Assembly (NCBI GenBank): GCA_947624365.1
Contig: CANQJY010000043.1
Coordinates: 1-8,554, forward strand
Length of the DNA: 8,554 bases
Direction of reading: 5' to 3'
Source: an uncultured Clostridia bacterium
GTDB lineage: Bacteria > Bacillota > Clostridia > TANB77 > CAG-508
The position numbers were made by a program, and so were the translations under genes. Under the pieces are notes generated by a model. The model was not told the DNA's origin and did no database searches. It was given only the letters and a program-made list of their open reading frames with translations. Of this stretch, positions 1-5,226 are shown one piece after another; the first letter of the stretch is position 1; each line of letters starts with the position of its first letter.

Positions 1-137
1 AATATAGTATCTCTGCCAGCACCACATCCTAAGTCAATAGCATTTGTAGGGTTAATATTCATATCTATGAATTTTTTGACCATTGGATTTGGTGAAGCTC
101 CTTCTGTATTTTCATAATATTTTCTTATATTCCCCAT
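1..137 (-). CDS. Class I SAM-dependent methyltransferase, N-terminal part (runs off the left edge)
   Basis: Only the first 45 codons are inside the window. After a short N-terminal helix (MGNIRKYYENTEG) the protein reads AIDLGCGAGRDT at about residues 33-44. This is the glycine-rich motif I of class I methyltransferases, which binds S-adenosylmethionine. The acceptor substrate cannot be told because the rest of the protein is missing. The start at 137 is preferred over an in-frame ATG at 146: the Shine-Dalgarno AGAAGG (148-153) is 10 nt from 137 but only 2 nt from 146. The gene follows hpf on the same strand, but a hairpin at 201-230 and a possible promoter at 169-197 suggest it may be transcribed separately. 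The fold is clear; the function is not. Confidence 0.8.
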   Translation of the reverse strand, partial: MGNIRKYYENTEGASPNPMVKKFIDMNINPTNAIDLGCGAGRDTI

Positions 138-168
138 TATTATCATTCCTTCTAATTTCTTATCAATT

Positions 169-197
169 ATTATATCATATAATTATATAAAAAAGTA
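169..197 (-). promoter_or_regulatory. Possible promoter of the methyltransferase gene
   Basis: On the minus strand a perfect TATAAT (169-174) stands about 31 nt upstream of the start codon. The hexamer 17 nt further upstream (192-197, TACTTT) is a poor -35 match. The surroundings are almost pure A/T, so a chance -10 match is easy; this is a weak call. Confidence 0.3.
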
Positions 198-200
198 ATA

Positions 201-230
201 GGAGAGTGAAATTTTTATTTTTCACTCTCC
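201..230 (-). terminator. Hairpin terminator (or attenuator) between hpf and the methyltransferase
   Basis: GGAGAGTGAAA (201-211) pairs perfectly with TTTCACTCTCC (220-230), giving an 11-bp stem with an 8-nt loop. Read on the minus strand it is followed by TATTAC and then six T's. The T-run begins six bases after the stem, so it is a somewhat imperfect intrinsic terminator. It could end hpf transcription or act as an attenuator for the methyltransferase. Confidence 0.6.
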
Positions 231-231
231 T

Positions 232-322
232 TTGTGCCTTCAAAACTTTTCCATCACTGAGGATTTTTCGATTAGAAGTCACCAGTTAAGCATTTATCGA
301 CTGAAGAACACCTTCTTGGATT
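232..322 (-). other. Unexplained non-coding stretch, possibly a structured RNA
   Basis: Between the hpf stop and the hairpin at 201-230 lies about 90 nt that is visibly richer in G/C than the neighbouring spacers. It holds no open frame on the minus strand. Read on the minus strand it has a small hairpin (AAGAA-GGTG-TTCTT), a TCGAT/ATCGA pairing, and the string CTGGTGACTTCTA. It may be an aptamer placed before the terminator hairpin, a processed 3' UTR, or nothing. I do not recognise a family. Confidence 0.25.
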
Positions 323-850
323 TTATGCCTCTGGCTCTACTAATCCATAATTTTTTCCATCTTTTAATTTATGTATAGCATTAACTTTACCTGTTTCTAC
401 ATTGATAAAAACTAAGAAGTTATGTGTTGGTTTTTCTTGTAATTTAAGCATTGCATCTTCTGGTAGCATTGGTTTAATCTCATAATATGATGTTTTTATA
501 ATTTCATTTATTACTTCATTGTCATCTCCTGTTTGAACTTCCATATTACGAATAGAGCCTTCTCTCATCATCTTTTCTTTTCTCGTTTTTGATTTTCTAA
601 TTTGTCCTTCAAGAATATCAATATCTTTATCAATTGATGCATATAAATCTTTATCTTCTGTTAATGCTCTGAACTTCTCTCCATTTGCTACAACATAAAT
701 TTCTGCAATTTGTTCATTTTTTTCTGTTCTTAATGTAACATCTGCTTCTGCATCTTCAAAATACTTTTCAATTCTATCTAATTTTTTCTCGACATAATCA
801 TTTAATGCCTCTGTTACCTTTAGTTCTTTTCCTGTTATCTTAATTTTCAT
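323..850 (-). CDS. hpf: Ribosome hibernation promoting factor, long form
   Basis: Long Hpf binds the decoding region of the 30S subunit and joins two ribosomes into inactive 100S dimers when growth slows. The 175 aa show both expected parts. The N-terminal S30AE/YfiA domain (about 1-97) opens with MKIKITGKELKVTEAL and has the basic helix KSKTRKEKM. A linker follows at about 100-117. The C-terminal dimerisation domain (about 118-175) reads KPMLPEDAMLKL, then HNFLVFINVETGKVNAIHKL, then DGKNYGLVEPEA. The length and the C-terminal domain separate it from the short Hpf/YfiA form. The start is supported by AGGAAGGAG (859-867), 8 nt upstream. It sits after recO but has a good promoter of its own at 874-902, so it is probably a single-gene unit or only partly read through from recO. 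Confidence 0.95.
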   Translation of the reverse strand: MKIKITGKELKVTEALNDYVEKKLDRIEKYFEDAEADVTLRTEKNEQIAEIYVVANGEKFRALTEDKDLYASIDKDIDILEGQIRKSKTRKEKMMREGSIRNMEVQTGDDNEVINEIIKTSYYEIKPMLPEDAMLKLQEKPTHNFLVFINVETGKVNAIHKLKDGKNYGLVEPEA

Positions 851-873
851 ACTTATCGCTCCTTCCTGTTCAT

Positions 874-902
874 ATTATATATGTTATTTTCGTTTTTTTC
901 AA
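874..902 (-). promoter_or_regulatory. Sigma-A type promoter of hpf
   Basis: On the minus strand TTGAAA (897-902) is followed after exactly 17 bp by TATAAT (874-879). Transcription should begin near 866-868, at the very edge of the Shine-Dalgarno (859-867). The leader would then be only about 17 nt. Confidence 0.7.
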
Positions 903-918
903 CATTTTTCTAAAAGTT

Positions 919-1647
919 TTAGAATAAATTCTCTAATACGTATTCTTTCTCTAATTTTTGGTTAAAATAAATCTTTGTGACTAATTTAAATTCTTCTAAT
1001 GATTCATCTTTTAATTCAAATGAAAATAGTTTTTTAGCTGGTGCAGTTACTACATATTTAATAGCATTTTGTGTACTTTGAGATATTTGTATACTAGATT
1101 TATCTTGTTTGCTACATATTTCACATTTAAATCCATTATCTTTTATGCTAAAAAATTTTAAATTTTCTTTTTCTTTGCAATTTGTACATTCTAATATTCT
1201 AGGAGTGAATCCTAAGAGGCATAACAATCTTAATTTAAAAATTGAAAGTACTAAATCCAAATTTTTGTCTGTTTCTGCAATTGTATATAAAGTATTCAAA
1301 AATAATTGCAATATGTTGTAACAATTCTCATTTTCTTCTGTTACATCTAAAATTATTTTATTCATATGGATTGCATATTTTAGTTTATCTAAATCTGTTC
1401 TAATTTTATAAAACATTTCTATTGTTTCACAAGAATTTATATGATATGTACTTGTTCCTTTATACATCAAATATTCACCAAAGCAAAACATTTGTGTACC
1501 AGCAAGGAGACTACTGTTGGGTCTTCTGGCGCCTTTTGCACTACAAGATATTTTCCCTAAATTTGGTGTTAACATTGTTAACATTTTATCGTAGTCTCCC
1601 ATATTATTTTCAGATAATACAATCCCGTTTATCTTTGTTATTGACAT
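919..1647 (-). CDS. recO: DNA repair protein RecO
   Basis: RecO loads RecA onto SSB-coated single-stranded DNA together with RecR, in the RecFOR recombinational repair pathway. The 242 aa fit the family length of about 240-260. The N-terminal OB-fold is seen in ITKINGIVLSENNMGDYDKM followed by the Gly-Lys-Ile and Ala-Lys-Gly-Ala-Arg-Arg region at about 31-42. A helical middle domain follows. A four-cysteine zinc site is made by C154-x2-C157 and C175-x2-C178, as in many Firmicutes RecO proteins. The start has GGAGG (1652-1656) only 4 nt upstream, which is a little close. The first 10 nt overlap the end of the small yqzL-like gene, so translation is probably coupled. The era-yqzL-recO order is a known Firmicutes arrangement and supports the call. 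Confidence 0.93.
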   Translation of the reverse strand: MSITKINGIVLSENNMGDYDKMLTMLTPNLGKISCSAKGARRPNSSLLAGTQMFCFGEYLMYKGTSTYHINSCETIEMFYKIRTDLDKLKYAIHMNKIILDVTEENENCYNILQLFLNTLYTIAETDKNLDLVLSIFKLRLLCLLGFTPRILECTNCKEKENLKFFSIKDNGFKCEICSKQDKSSIQISQSTQNAIKYVVTAPAKKLFSFELKDESLEEFKLVTKIYFNQKLEKEYVLENLF

Positions 1648-1811
1648 ATATCCTCCAAATTTACATTCGTTATTTTTTGTATATTTTGTATTTCTTCTAT
1701 GTTTGTTTCTTTGTCTATTTGTTGCTCTATATCTTCAATTTGTTTTAATTCTAAAAAGGTATTTATATCACCTGTGTTCTTAAAAGTTTCCCATGCTATC
1801 TTTTTTATCAT
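1638..1811 (-). CDS. yqzL: YqzL-like small protein
   Basis: This 57-aa gene lies in the spacer between era and recO. It starts MIKKIAWETFKNTGDINTFL and continues with an acidic, glutamine-rich helical tail ending NLEDICQ. The W-x2-F-x2-TG-x-I-x-T-[YF]-L pattern in the first 20 residues matches, from memory, the small YqzL protein that sits between era and recO in Bacillus relatives. That protein has no established function. The start has GGGAG (1820-1824) 8 nt upstream. A nearer upstream ATG (1819) runs into a stop after three codons. Its TAA overlaps the first 10 nt of recO, and the recO ribosome binding site lies inside its last codons. It is longer than the Bacillus protein, the extra part being the charged C-terminus. 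Confidence 0.75.
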   Translation of the reverse strand: MIKKIAWETFKNTGDINTFLELKQIEDIEQQIDKETNIEEIQNIQKITNVNLEDICQ

Positions 1812-1856
1812 GCTATCATCTCCCTTTTTATCTTGTGCATTTTTGGTATTTTTATT

Positions 1857-2759
1857 CTATTTGAGTTTAAATTTATTGACAATACTTGGATTGTCCAACC
1901 AATTTTCTTTTACTTTGACCCATGTCTTTAAATTTACTTTTAATCCAAAATTTTCTTCCATTTCAATTCTAGCTAATCTACCTATTTTTTTCAACATTTC
2001 ACCATTCTTTCCTATTATAATTCCTTTATGTGATTCTCTTATACAATATATTGTTGCTTCAATATCATATATATCTTTTTTTTCTTTATTTTTACGTAAT
2101 TGCAATTTTTCAACTTCTACATAAATTCCATGTGGTACTTCGTCTTTTAATAATGTTAATGCTTTTTCACGAATGGTTTCTTCTGCAAGTTGTCTAACAG
2201 TTTGATCTGTGTATTCTTCAATATCATAATATGCAGGTCCTTGTTTTAAGTGCTTTTCAATCTCGTCTAAAATAATATTTCTATATTTTGATTGCAATGC
2301 AGAAATTGGTATAACAGCTTCAAATGGATATTGATTTCTATATTTTTCAATTAATTGTAATAGGTCTTCTTTTTTTACTAGATCAATTTTATTAATAATT
2401 AATATCGCTTTTTGATTTGATTCTTGGATTTTTTGAATGATTAGATTGTCTCCTTTTCCTATGTCTTTACTTGTTGCTTCAACTAAAAATAGAATAATAT
2501 CTGCATCTTTTAAACTTGTAAAAGATGTTTCTACCATAGTCTCATTTAATTTATGTTTTGGTTTGTGAATTCCTGGTGTGTCTGTAAAAATTATTTGTGA
2601 ATTTTGTCTGTTTACAATACCTTTAATAGCAGTTCTAGTTGTTTGTACTTTATTTGCAATGGCTGCTACCTTCTCACCAACCAATAAATTAATTAGTGTT
2701 GATTTTCCAACATTAGTTCTTCCAATAATTGTTACAAAACCAGATTTAAATTCTGACAT
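1857..2759 (-). CDS. era: GTPase Era
   Basis: Era is an essential GTPase that binds the 3' end of 16S rRNA and acts late in 30S subunit assembly. With the start at 2759 the protein is 300 aa, the normal family size. The G domain shows the P-loop GRTNVGKS (13-20), the switch threonines TTRT (40-43), DTPG (60-63), NKID (123-126) and SAL (153-155). The KPKHKLNE stretch after DTPG is typical of Era. The C-terminal KH domain carries the GKNG loop (250-253) and VKVKENW (281-287). A longer frame from an ATG at 2771 is possible, but GGAGG at 2765-2769 lies inside that extension and 5 nt before 2759, so the shorter start is preferred. It is first in the era-yqzL-recO cluster, separated from the upstream glycosyltransferase by a strong terminator. 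Confidence 0.96.
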   Translation of the reverse strand: MSEFKSGFVTIIGRTNVGKSTLINLLVGEKVAAIANKVQTTRTAIKGIVNRQNSQIIFTDTPGIHKPKHKLNETMVETSFTSLKDADIILFLVEATSKDIGKGDNLIIQKIQESNQKAILIINKIDLVKKEDLLQLIEKYRNQYPFEAVIPISALQSKYRNIILDEIEKHLKQGPAYYDIEEYTDQTVRQLAEETIREKALTLLKDEVPHGIYVEVEKLQLRKNKEKKDIYDIEATIYCIRESHKGIIIGKNGEMLKKIGRLARIEMEENFGLKVNLKTWVKVKENWLDNPSIVNKFKLK

Positions 2760-2764
2760 ATCTT

Positions 2765-2769
2765 CCTCC
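2765..2769 (-). promoter_or_regulatory. Ribosome binding site that sets the era start
   Basis: GGAGG lies 5 nt before the ATG at 2759 and inside the reading frame that would begin at 2771. It therefore favours the shorter Era protein beginning MSEFKSGF. Confidence 0.75.
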
Positions 2770-2819
2770 ATATATTATACACTATATTTTTGCTAAATTT
2801 GTAGAAAATGCAAACTTTT

Positions 2820-2907
2820 AAAAAAAAATTTTGTCCGATTGGGGACGGTCCTTTTTTGGACATTTGTTTTCAAATGTCCAAAAAAGGACCGTCCCCAATT
2901 GGACAAA
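2820..2907 (-). terminator. Strong intrinsic terminator of the glycosyltransferase gene
   Basis: On the minus strand the long hairpin (2830-2907) is followed after one further A by nine consecutive T's (2820-2828). It begins 10 nt after the glycosyltransferase stop codon. Stem stability plus the T-run make termination in the minus direction very likely. The plus direction has no T-run. Confidence 0.85.
2830..2907. repeat. REP-like long inverted repeat
   Basis: Positions 2830-2866 and 2871-2907 are inverted copies of 37 nt with a TTTT loop and a single mismatch (2837 against 2900, a G-U wobble in plus-strand RNA). Each arm contains GGGGACGGTCC or its complement, an A6/T6 tract and GGACATTTG. 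The GGGGACGGTCC core is, from memory, a motif seen repeatedly in intergenic spacers of Firmicutes and linked to REP-type palindromes. It is far more G/C-rich than the surrounding spacers, which suggests a mobile or repeated element now serving as a terminator. No transposase is in this window. Confidence 0.8.
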
Positions 2908-2917
2908 TGGGACATTT

Positions 2918-4210
2918 CTATGCATATACTTGTCGTTTTCGGAAATTAAGTAAATTAGTAATTTGATTTTCTGAATTATCTGCTTTTTTGGTTTTTCTAG
3001 CTCTTTCTTGTTCAAGTTGTCTTTTTTGTTTTTCTGCAACAGATTGACAAATTGCTTTTTGATAAGCAAAGTGTGTATCTTGTGCAATTTTGCTCCAATT
3101 ATATTCATTTCTCACTTTGTTTTTTGCTCTTTTTGTGATTTCTGCACATAGTTTATGGTCATATAATACTTCTAAAATTGAATCTGCTATTGAGTTTGGA
3201 TTACCACAATATGTTTTCATTCCATTTACTTTGTGTTCTACTATTTCATTTAATCCTCCAATATCAGATACAATAACTGGATTTTCTGATAGCATCGCTT
3301 CTAATGCCACAATTCCAAATGGTTCATATGTACTTGGAAATACAGCTACATCTGCTGCTTTATACATTTTTTGTACATCTTTGCCTTGCATGTATCCTGC
3401 AAAATATACTTTTTCTGATATTCCCATAGAATTGACTTGCTGTTTTAATTCTTCTAACATTCCACCTTTTCCGCAAATTACTAGTTTGGCATCATGATAT
3501 CCTTCTAATATTTTTGGCATAGCTGAAATTAAGTGTTGTACTCCTTTTTCATAAACTAATCTTCCCATAAATAATATGATTTTTTCATTGTCCATAGCAA
3601 ATCGTCTTCTAAAATCATAATCTCTTTCAATACCGCTATATAAATTTGAGTTTACTCCATTTGGTATTACATTTATTTTTTCATATGGTAATCCAAATAG
3701 CCTTTGTAATTCATTTTTCATATAATTACTGTTCACAATTACTTCTGAAGATTCATATGTTAGCATCCATTCTGTATCATTTATATATCTCTGTGTTTCA
3801 TCATGAATTCCACTATTTCTGCCTGCTTCTGTTGCATGAATTGTAGATACAATTGGTATGTTGTATGAATTTTTTATCGTTTTTGCTGCATTTGCAACTA
3901 ACCAATCATGTGCATGTATTACATCAAAATTGCCTTGTTCCGCAATTAATTGATTTACTTTTGCTACCATAGAAAAGTTTAATTGCATAATCCAATCTAT
4001 AAAATTATTTGGATTTATCATATAGTTGTCTACTCTATATACTTTAACACCTTTATCATCTTCAAAATATGGTACATCTCCATCTCTATATGTAACTACT
4101 GTTACTTCATGTCCATCTTTTAATAATGTTTTTGATAAATCATATACCACTCTTGATATACCACCTACTACTCTTGGTGGGTATTCCCAAGTTAACATCA
4201 ATATTTTCAT
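2918..4210 (-). CDS. Glycosyltransferase family 4 (GT-B fold)
   Basis: This 430-aa enzyme transfers a sugar from a nucleotide-sugar donor; donor and acceptor cannot be read from sequence. The N-terminal Rossmann domain begins MKILMLTWEYPPRVVGGISR, an opening shared with glycogen-synthase-like and other GT4 enzymes, with HAHDW at 99-103. The C-terminal donor domain has FMGRLVYEKGVQHL (214-227), VICGKGGMLEEL (244-255) and the E-x7-E motif EPFGIVALE (296-304), followed by GGLNEIV (318-324). Residues from about 391 form a charged Lys/Arg/Glu helix and an unusual basic tail ending LLNFRKRQVYA, beyond the usual GT4 end. There is no signal peptide or membrane segment, so it is cytoplasmic or peripherally membrane-bound. 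AGAGGG (4217-4222) supports the start. It has its own promoter and terminator, so it is monocistronic. It could be a glycogen synthase-like enzyme or a cell-envelope glycan enzyme. Confidence 0.88.
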   Translation of the reverse strand: MKILMLTWEYPPRVVGGISRVVYDLSKTLLKDGHEVTVVTYRDGDVPYFEDDKGVKVYRVDNYMINPNNFIDWIMQLNFSMVAKVNQLIAEQGNFDVIHAHDWLVANAAKTIKNSYNIPIVSTIHATEAGRNSGIHDETQRYINDTEWMLTYESSEVIVNSNYMKNELQRLFGLPYEKINVIPNGVNSNLYSGIERDYDFRRRFAMDNEKIILFMGRLVYEKGVQHLISAMPKILEGYHDAKLVICGKGGMLEELKQQVNSMGISEKVYFAGYMQGKDVQKMYKAADVAVFPSTYEPFGIVALEAMLSENPVIVSDIGGLNEIVEHKVNGMKTYCGNPNSIADSILEVLYDHKLCAEITKRAKNKVRNEYNWSKIAQDTHFAYQKAICQSVAEKQKRQLEQERARKTKKADNSENQITNLLNFRKRQVYA

Positions 4211-4258
4211 TGATATCCCTCTTTCTTCATTTTCTTTCGTTTTTTGACATTTTTCTTC

Positions 4259-4273
4259 GTATACATTGTATAC
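4259..4273. promoter_or_regulatory. Palindrome over the glycosyltransferase promoter, possible operator
   Basis: GTATAC-ATT-GTATAC is a 15-bp element of two identical self-complementary hexamers. It covers the whole -10 hexamer (4265-4270) of the glycosyltransferase promoter. The position is right for a repressor operator, but A/T-rich palindromes also arise by chance. Confidence 0.35.
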
Positions 4274-4293
4274 AATTTTTTCTAATTTGTAAA
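4265..4293 (-). promoter_or_regulatory. Sigma-A type promoter of the glycosyltransferase gene
   Basis: On the minus strand TTTACA (4288-4293) is followed after 17 bp by TACAAT (4265-4270). Each differs by one base from consensus. Initiation near 4258 gives a leader of about 48 nt. Confidence 0.6.
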
Positions 4294-4320
4294 TGGGTTT
4301 TTTGAATTTTTTTTATATTT

Positions 4321-4346
4321 AAAAAAAAGAAGCTTTCGCTTCTTTT
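4321..4346 (-). terminator. Intrinsic terminator of the rplU-rpmA operon
   Basis: On the minus strand AAAAGAAGC-GAAA-GCTTCTTTT forms a 9-bp stem capped by a stable GAAA tetraloop. The T-run reaches eight residues counting the end of the stem. It begins 13 nt after the rpmA stop codon. Confidence 0.9.
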
Positions 4347-4359
4347 CTATTTATCTAAT

Positions 4360-4620
4360 TTAGGCTTCTACTGGATAAACACTAACTTGTTTTTTATCTC
4401 TACCTTTTCTTTCAAATTTAACATTTCCATCAATTAATGCATATAAAGTATCATCACTGCCTTTACCTACATTAACACCTGGGTGCACATTAGTTCCTCT
4501 TTGTCTGATTAAAATATTTCCTGCTAATACAAATTGTCCATCAGCTCTTTTTACGCCAAGACGTTTTGACTCACTCTCTCTACCGTTATGGCTACTACCT
4601 TGCCCTTTTTTATGTGCCAT
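4360..4620 (-). CDS. rpmA: Large-subunit ribosomal protein bL27
   Basis: bL27 lies near the peptidyl transferase centre, with its flexible N-terminus reaching towards the tRNA 3' ends. The 86 aa run from MAHKKGQGSSHNGRES through SKRLGVKR and GNILIRQRGT to VHPGVNVG, all family hallmarks. The unusual feature is the N-terminus. Many Firmicutes make bL27 with an extension of about nine residues (ending near FFA) that the protease Prp removes. Here the protein begins directly at the mature-type sequence, as in E. coli. An in-frame TGA at 4627-4629 rules out a hidden extension. AAGGGAG (4630-4636) is placed 9 nt before the ATG. It is cotranscribed with rplU 30 nt upstream, and the prp (ysxB) gene usually found between them is absent. 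Confidence 0.97.
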   Translation of the reverse strand: MAHKKGQGSSHNGRESESKRLGVKRADGQFVLAGNILIRQRGTNVHPGVNVGKGSDDTLYALIDGNVKFERKGRDKKQVSVYPVEA

Positions 4621-4650
4621 GTTTTTTCACTCCCTTCGGTTTTAATTTAT

Positions 4651-5067
4651 TTATGCTTGTTCTTTTTTTGTTGTTTTTGTAGCTGTTGCTGTTTTTGCTA
4701 CTTCTTCTTTTTTAGTTGCTGTTTCTTTTTTAGTTGTTGTCTCTTTTTTTGCTGTAGCTGTTTTTATTGATGTAATTTCTACTTTTGTATATGGTTGTCT
4801 ATGACCTTGTTTTCTTCTATAATTCTTTTTTGGTTTCATTTTGAAAACAATAATCTTTTTGCCTTTACCATGTGAAATAACTTTACCTTCTACTTTTACA
4901 CCTTTTACATATGGAGTTCCTACTTGTATTTTTCCTTCTTCAGATACAAGAATGATTTTGTCAAATGTTACTTTTTTACCTTCCTCTGCATCTAATTTTT
5001 CAAAAAATACTACATCTCCTTCTGCTACTTTGTATTGTTTTCCACAACTTTCGATGATTGCGTACAT
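4651..5067 (-). CDS. rplU: Large-subunit ribosomal protein bL21 with a C-terminal low-complexity tail
   Basis: bL21 binds 23S rRNA. Residues 1-101 are a complete standard bL21: MYAIIESCGKQYKVAEGD at the N-terminus, VGTPYVKG (49-56), then the basic signature MKPKKNYRRKQGHRQPYT (77-94) and KVEITSI. Most bL21 proteins stop there at about 103 aa. This one continues for 37 residues of almost only Lys, Thr, Ala and Glu, with hexapeptide-like units KKETTT, KKETAT and KKEEVA. The tail has no Trp, Tyr or Phe and is probably disordered. It may contact RNA through its lysines. AAGGAGGTG (5076-5084) gives a strong start. The gene is first in the rplU-rpmA operon, behind a strong promoter and a structured leader that probably allows feedback control by the protein. 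Confidence 0.96.
   Translation of the reverse strand: MYAIIESCGKQYKVAEGDVVFFEKLDAEEGKKVTFDKIILVSEEGKIQVGTPYVKGVKVEGKVISHGKGKKIIVFKMKPKKNYRRKQGHRQPYTKVEITSIKTATAKKETTTKKETATKKEEVAKTATATKTTKKEQA
4706..4759. repeat. Imperfect 18-bp tandem repeat within the rplU tail
   Basis: Two adjacent 18-bp units (4706-4723 and 4724-4741) differ at only two positions, and a more diverged third unit follows (4742-4759). They encode the Lys-Lys-Glu-Thr type hexapeptides of the bL21 tail. This suggests the tail grew by slippage and that its length may vary between strains. Confidence 0.65.
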
Positions 5068-5098
5068 TTAAAATGCACCTCCTTATTCGTATACTCGC

Positions 5099-5160
5099 TA
5101 ATCCTTAAATAAGGTAACTAATATAAAATTAGTGTTTTGGTACCTTGACTAAGCGGATTA
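5099..5160 (-). promoter_or_regulatory. Structured 5' leader of rplU (L21 leader type)
   Basis: The transcript from about 5163 can fold into one long interrupted hairpin. TAATCC/GGATTA (5155-5160 with 5099-5104) closes it, AAGGTA/TACCTT (5141-5146 with 5111-5116) forms the middle, and ACTAAT/ATTAGT (5128-5133 with 5117-5122) forms the apex with a 5-nt loop. All three stems are perfect. Internal loops remain between the stems, such as ATTTAA on one side. An L21 leader, thought to bind excess bL21 and repress rplU, is known upstream of rplU in Firmicutes. The position and nested stems fit, but I could not compare it with the family model. Confidence 0.65.
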
Positions 5161-5169
5161 CAGTTCATT

Positions 5170-5198
5170 ATTTTATCATGCTTTTGTTTTTTTGTCAA
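5170..5198 (-). promoter_or_regulatory. Strong sigma-A promoter of rplU-rpmA
   Basis: On the minus strand a perfect TTGACA (5193-5198) is followed after 17 bp by TAAAAT (5170-5175), with an extended -10 TG one base upstream of it. This is the best promoter in the window. Initiation near 5163 leaves a leader of about 95 nt before the rplU start. Confidence 0.85.
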
Positions 5199-5226
5199 CG
5201 GTTTTCATTAAAATATACGCAATTTG

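Noticed and set aside
232..322. Fluoride riboswitch on the minus strand
   Set aside because: Only the CTGGTGACTTCTA string resembles the family. The 5' stem with its conserved GATG loop is not present, and the neighbouring gene is a methyltransferase, not a fluoride exporter.
908..924. 17-bp palindrome TTCTAAAAGTTTTAGAA over the recO stop codon, as a terminator
   Set aside because: The stem is nearly all A/T and no T-run follows on the minus strand, so it would not terminate well. It may be a chance palindrome.
1422..2124. Plus-strand frames opposite recO and era encoding hydrophobic, Phe/Leu-rich proteins
   Set aside because: The composition is the expected complement of Lys/Glu-rich A/T-rich genes. 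There are no plausible ribosome binding sites and the real genes on the other strand are certain.
2774..2802. TATAAT (2774-2779, minus strand) as the era promoter
   Set aside because: The hexamer is perfect, but no acceptable -35 lies 16-18 bp upstream. Initiation would fall at or inside the GGAGG ribosome binding site, only about 8 nt from the ATG. era still needs a promoter after the terminator, so it may be real but is not supported well enough.
2818..3108. 96-aa minus-strand frame reading through the palindrome
   Set aside because: It overlaps the end of the well-supported glycosyltransferase in another frame, has no ribosome binding site, and its end is formed by the terminator hairpin.
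4588..4770. Plus-strand frame of Cys/Phe/Ser repeats opposite rplU
   Set aside because: It is the mirror image of the Lys/Thr/Glu tail of bL21 and has no start signals, so it is not a cysteine-rich peptide gene.
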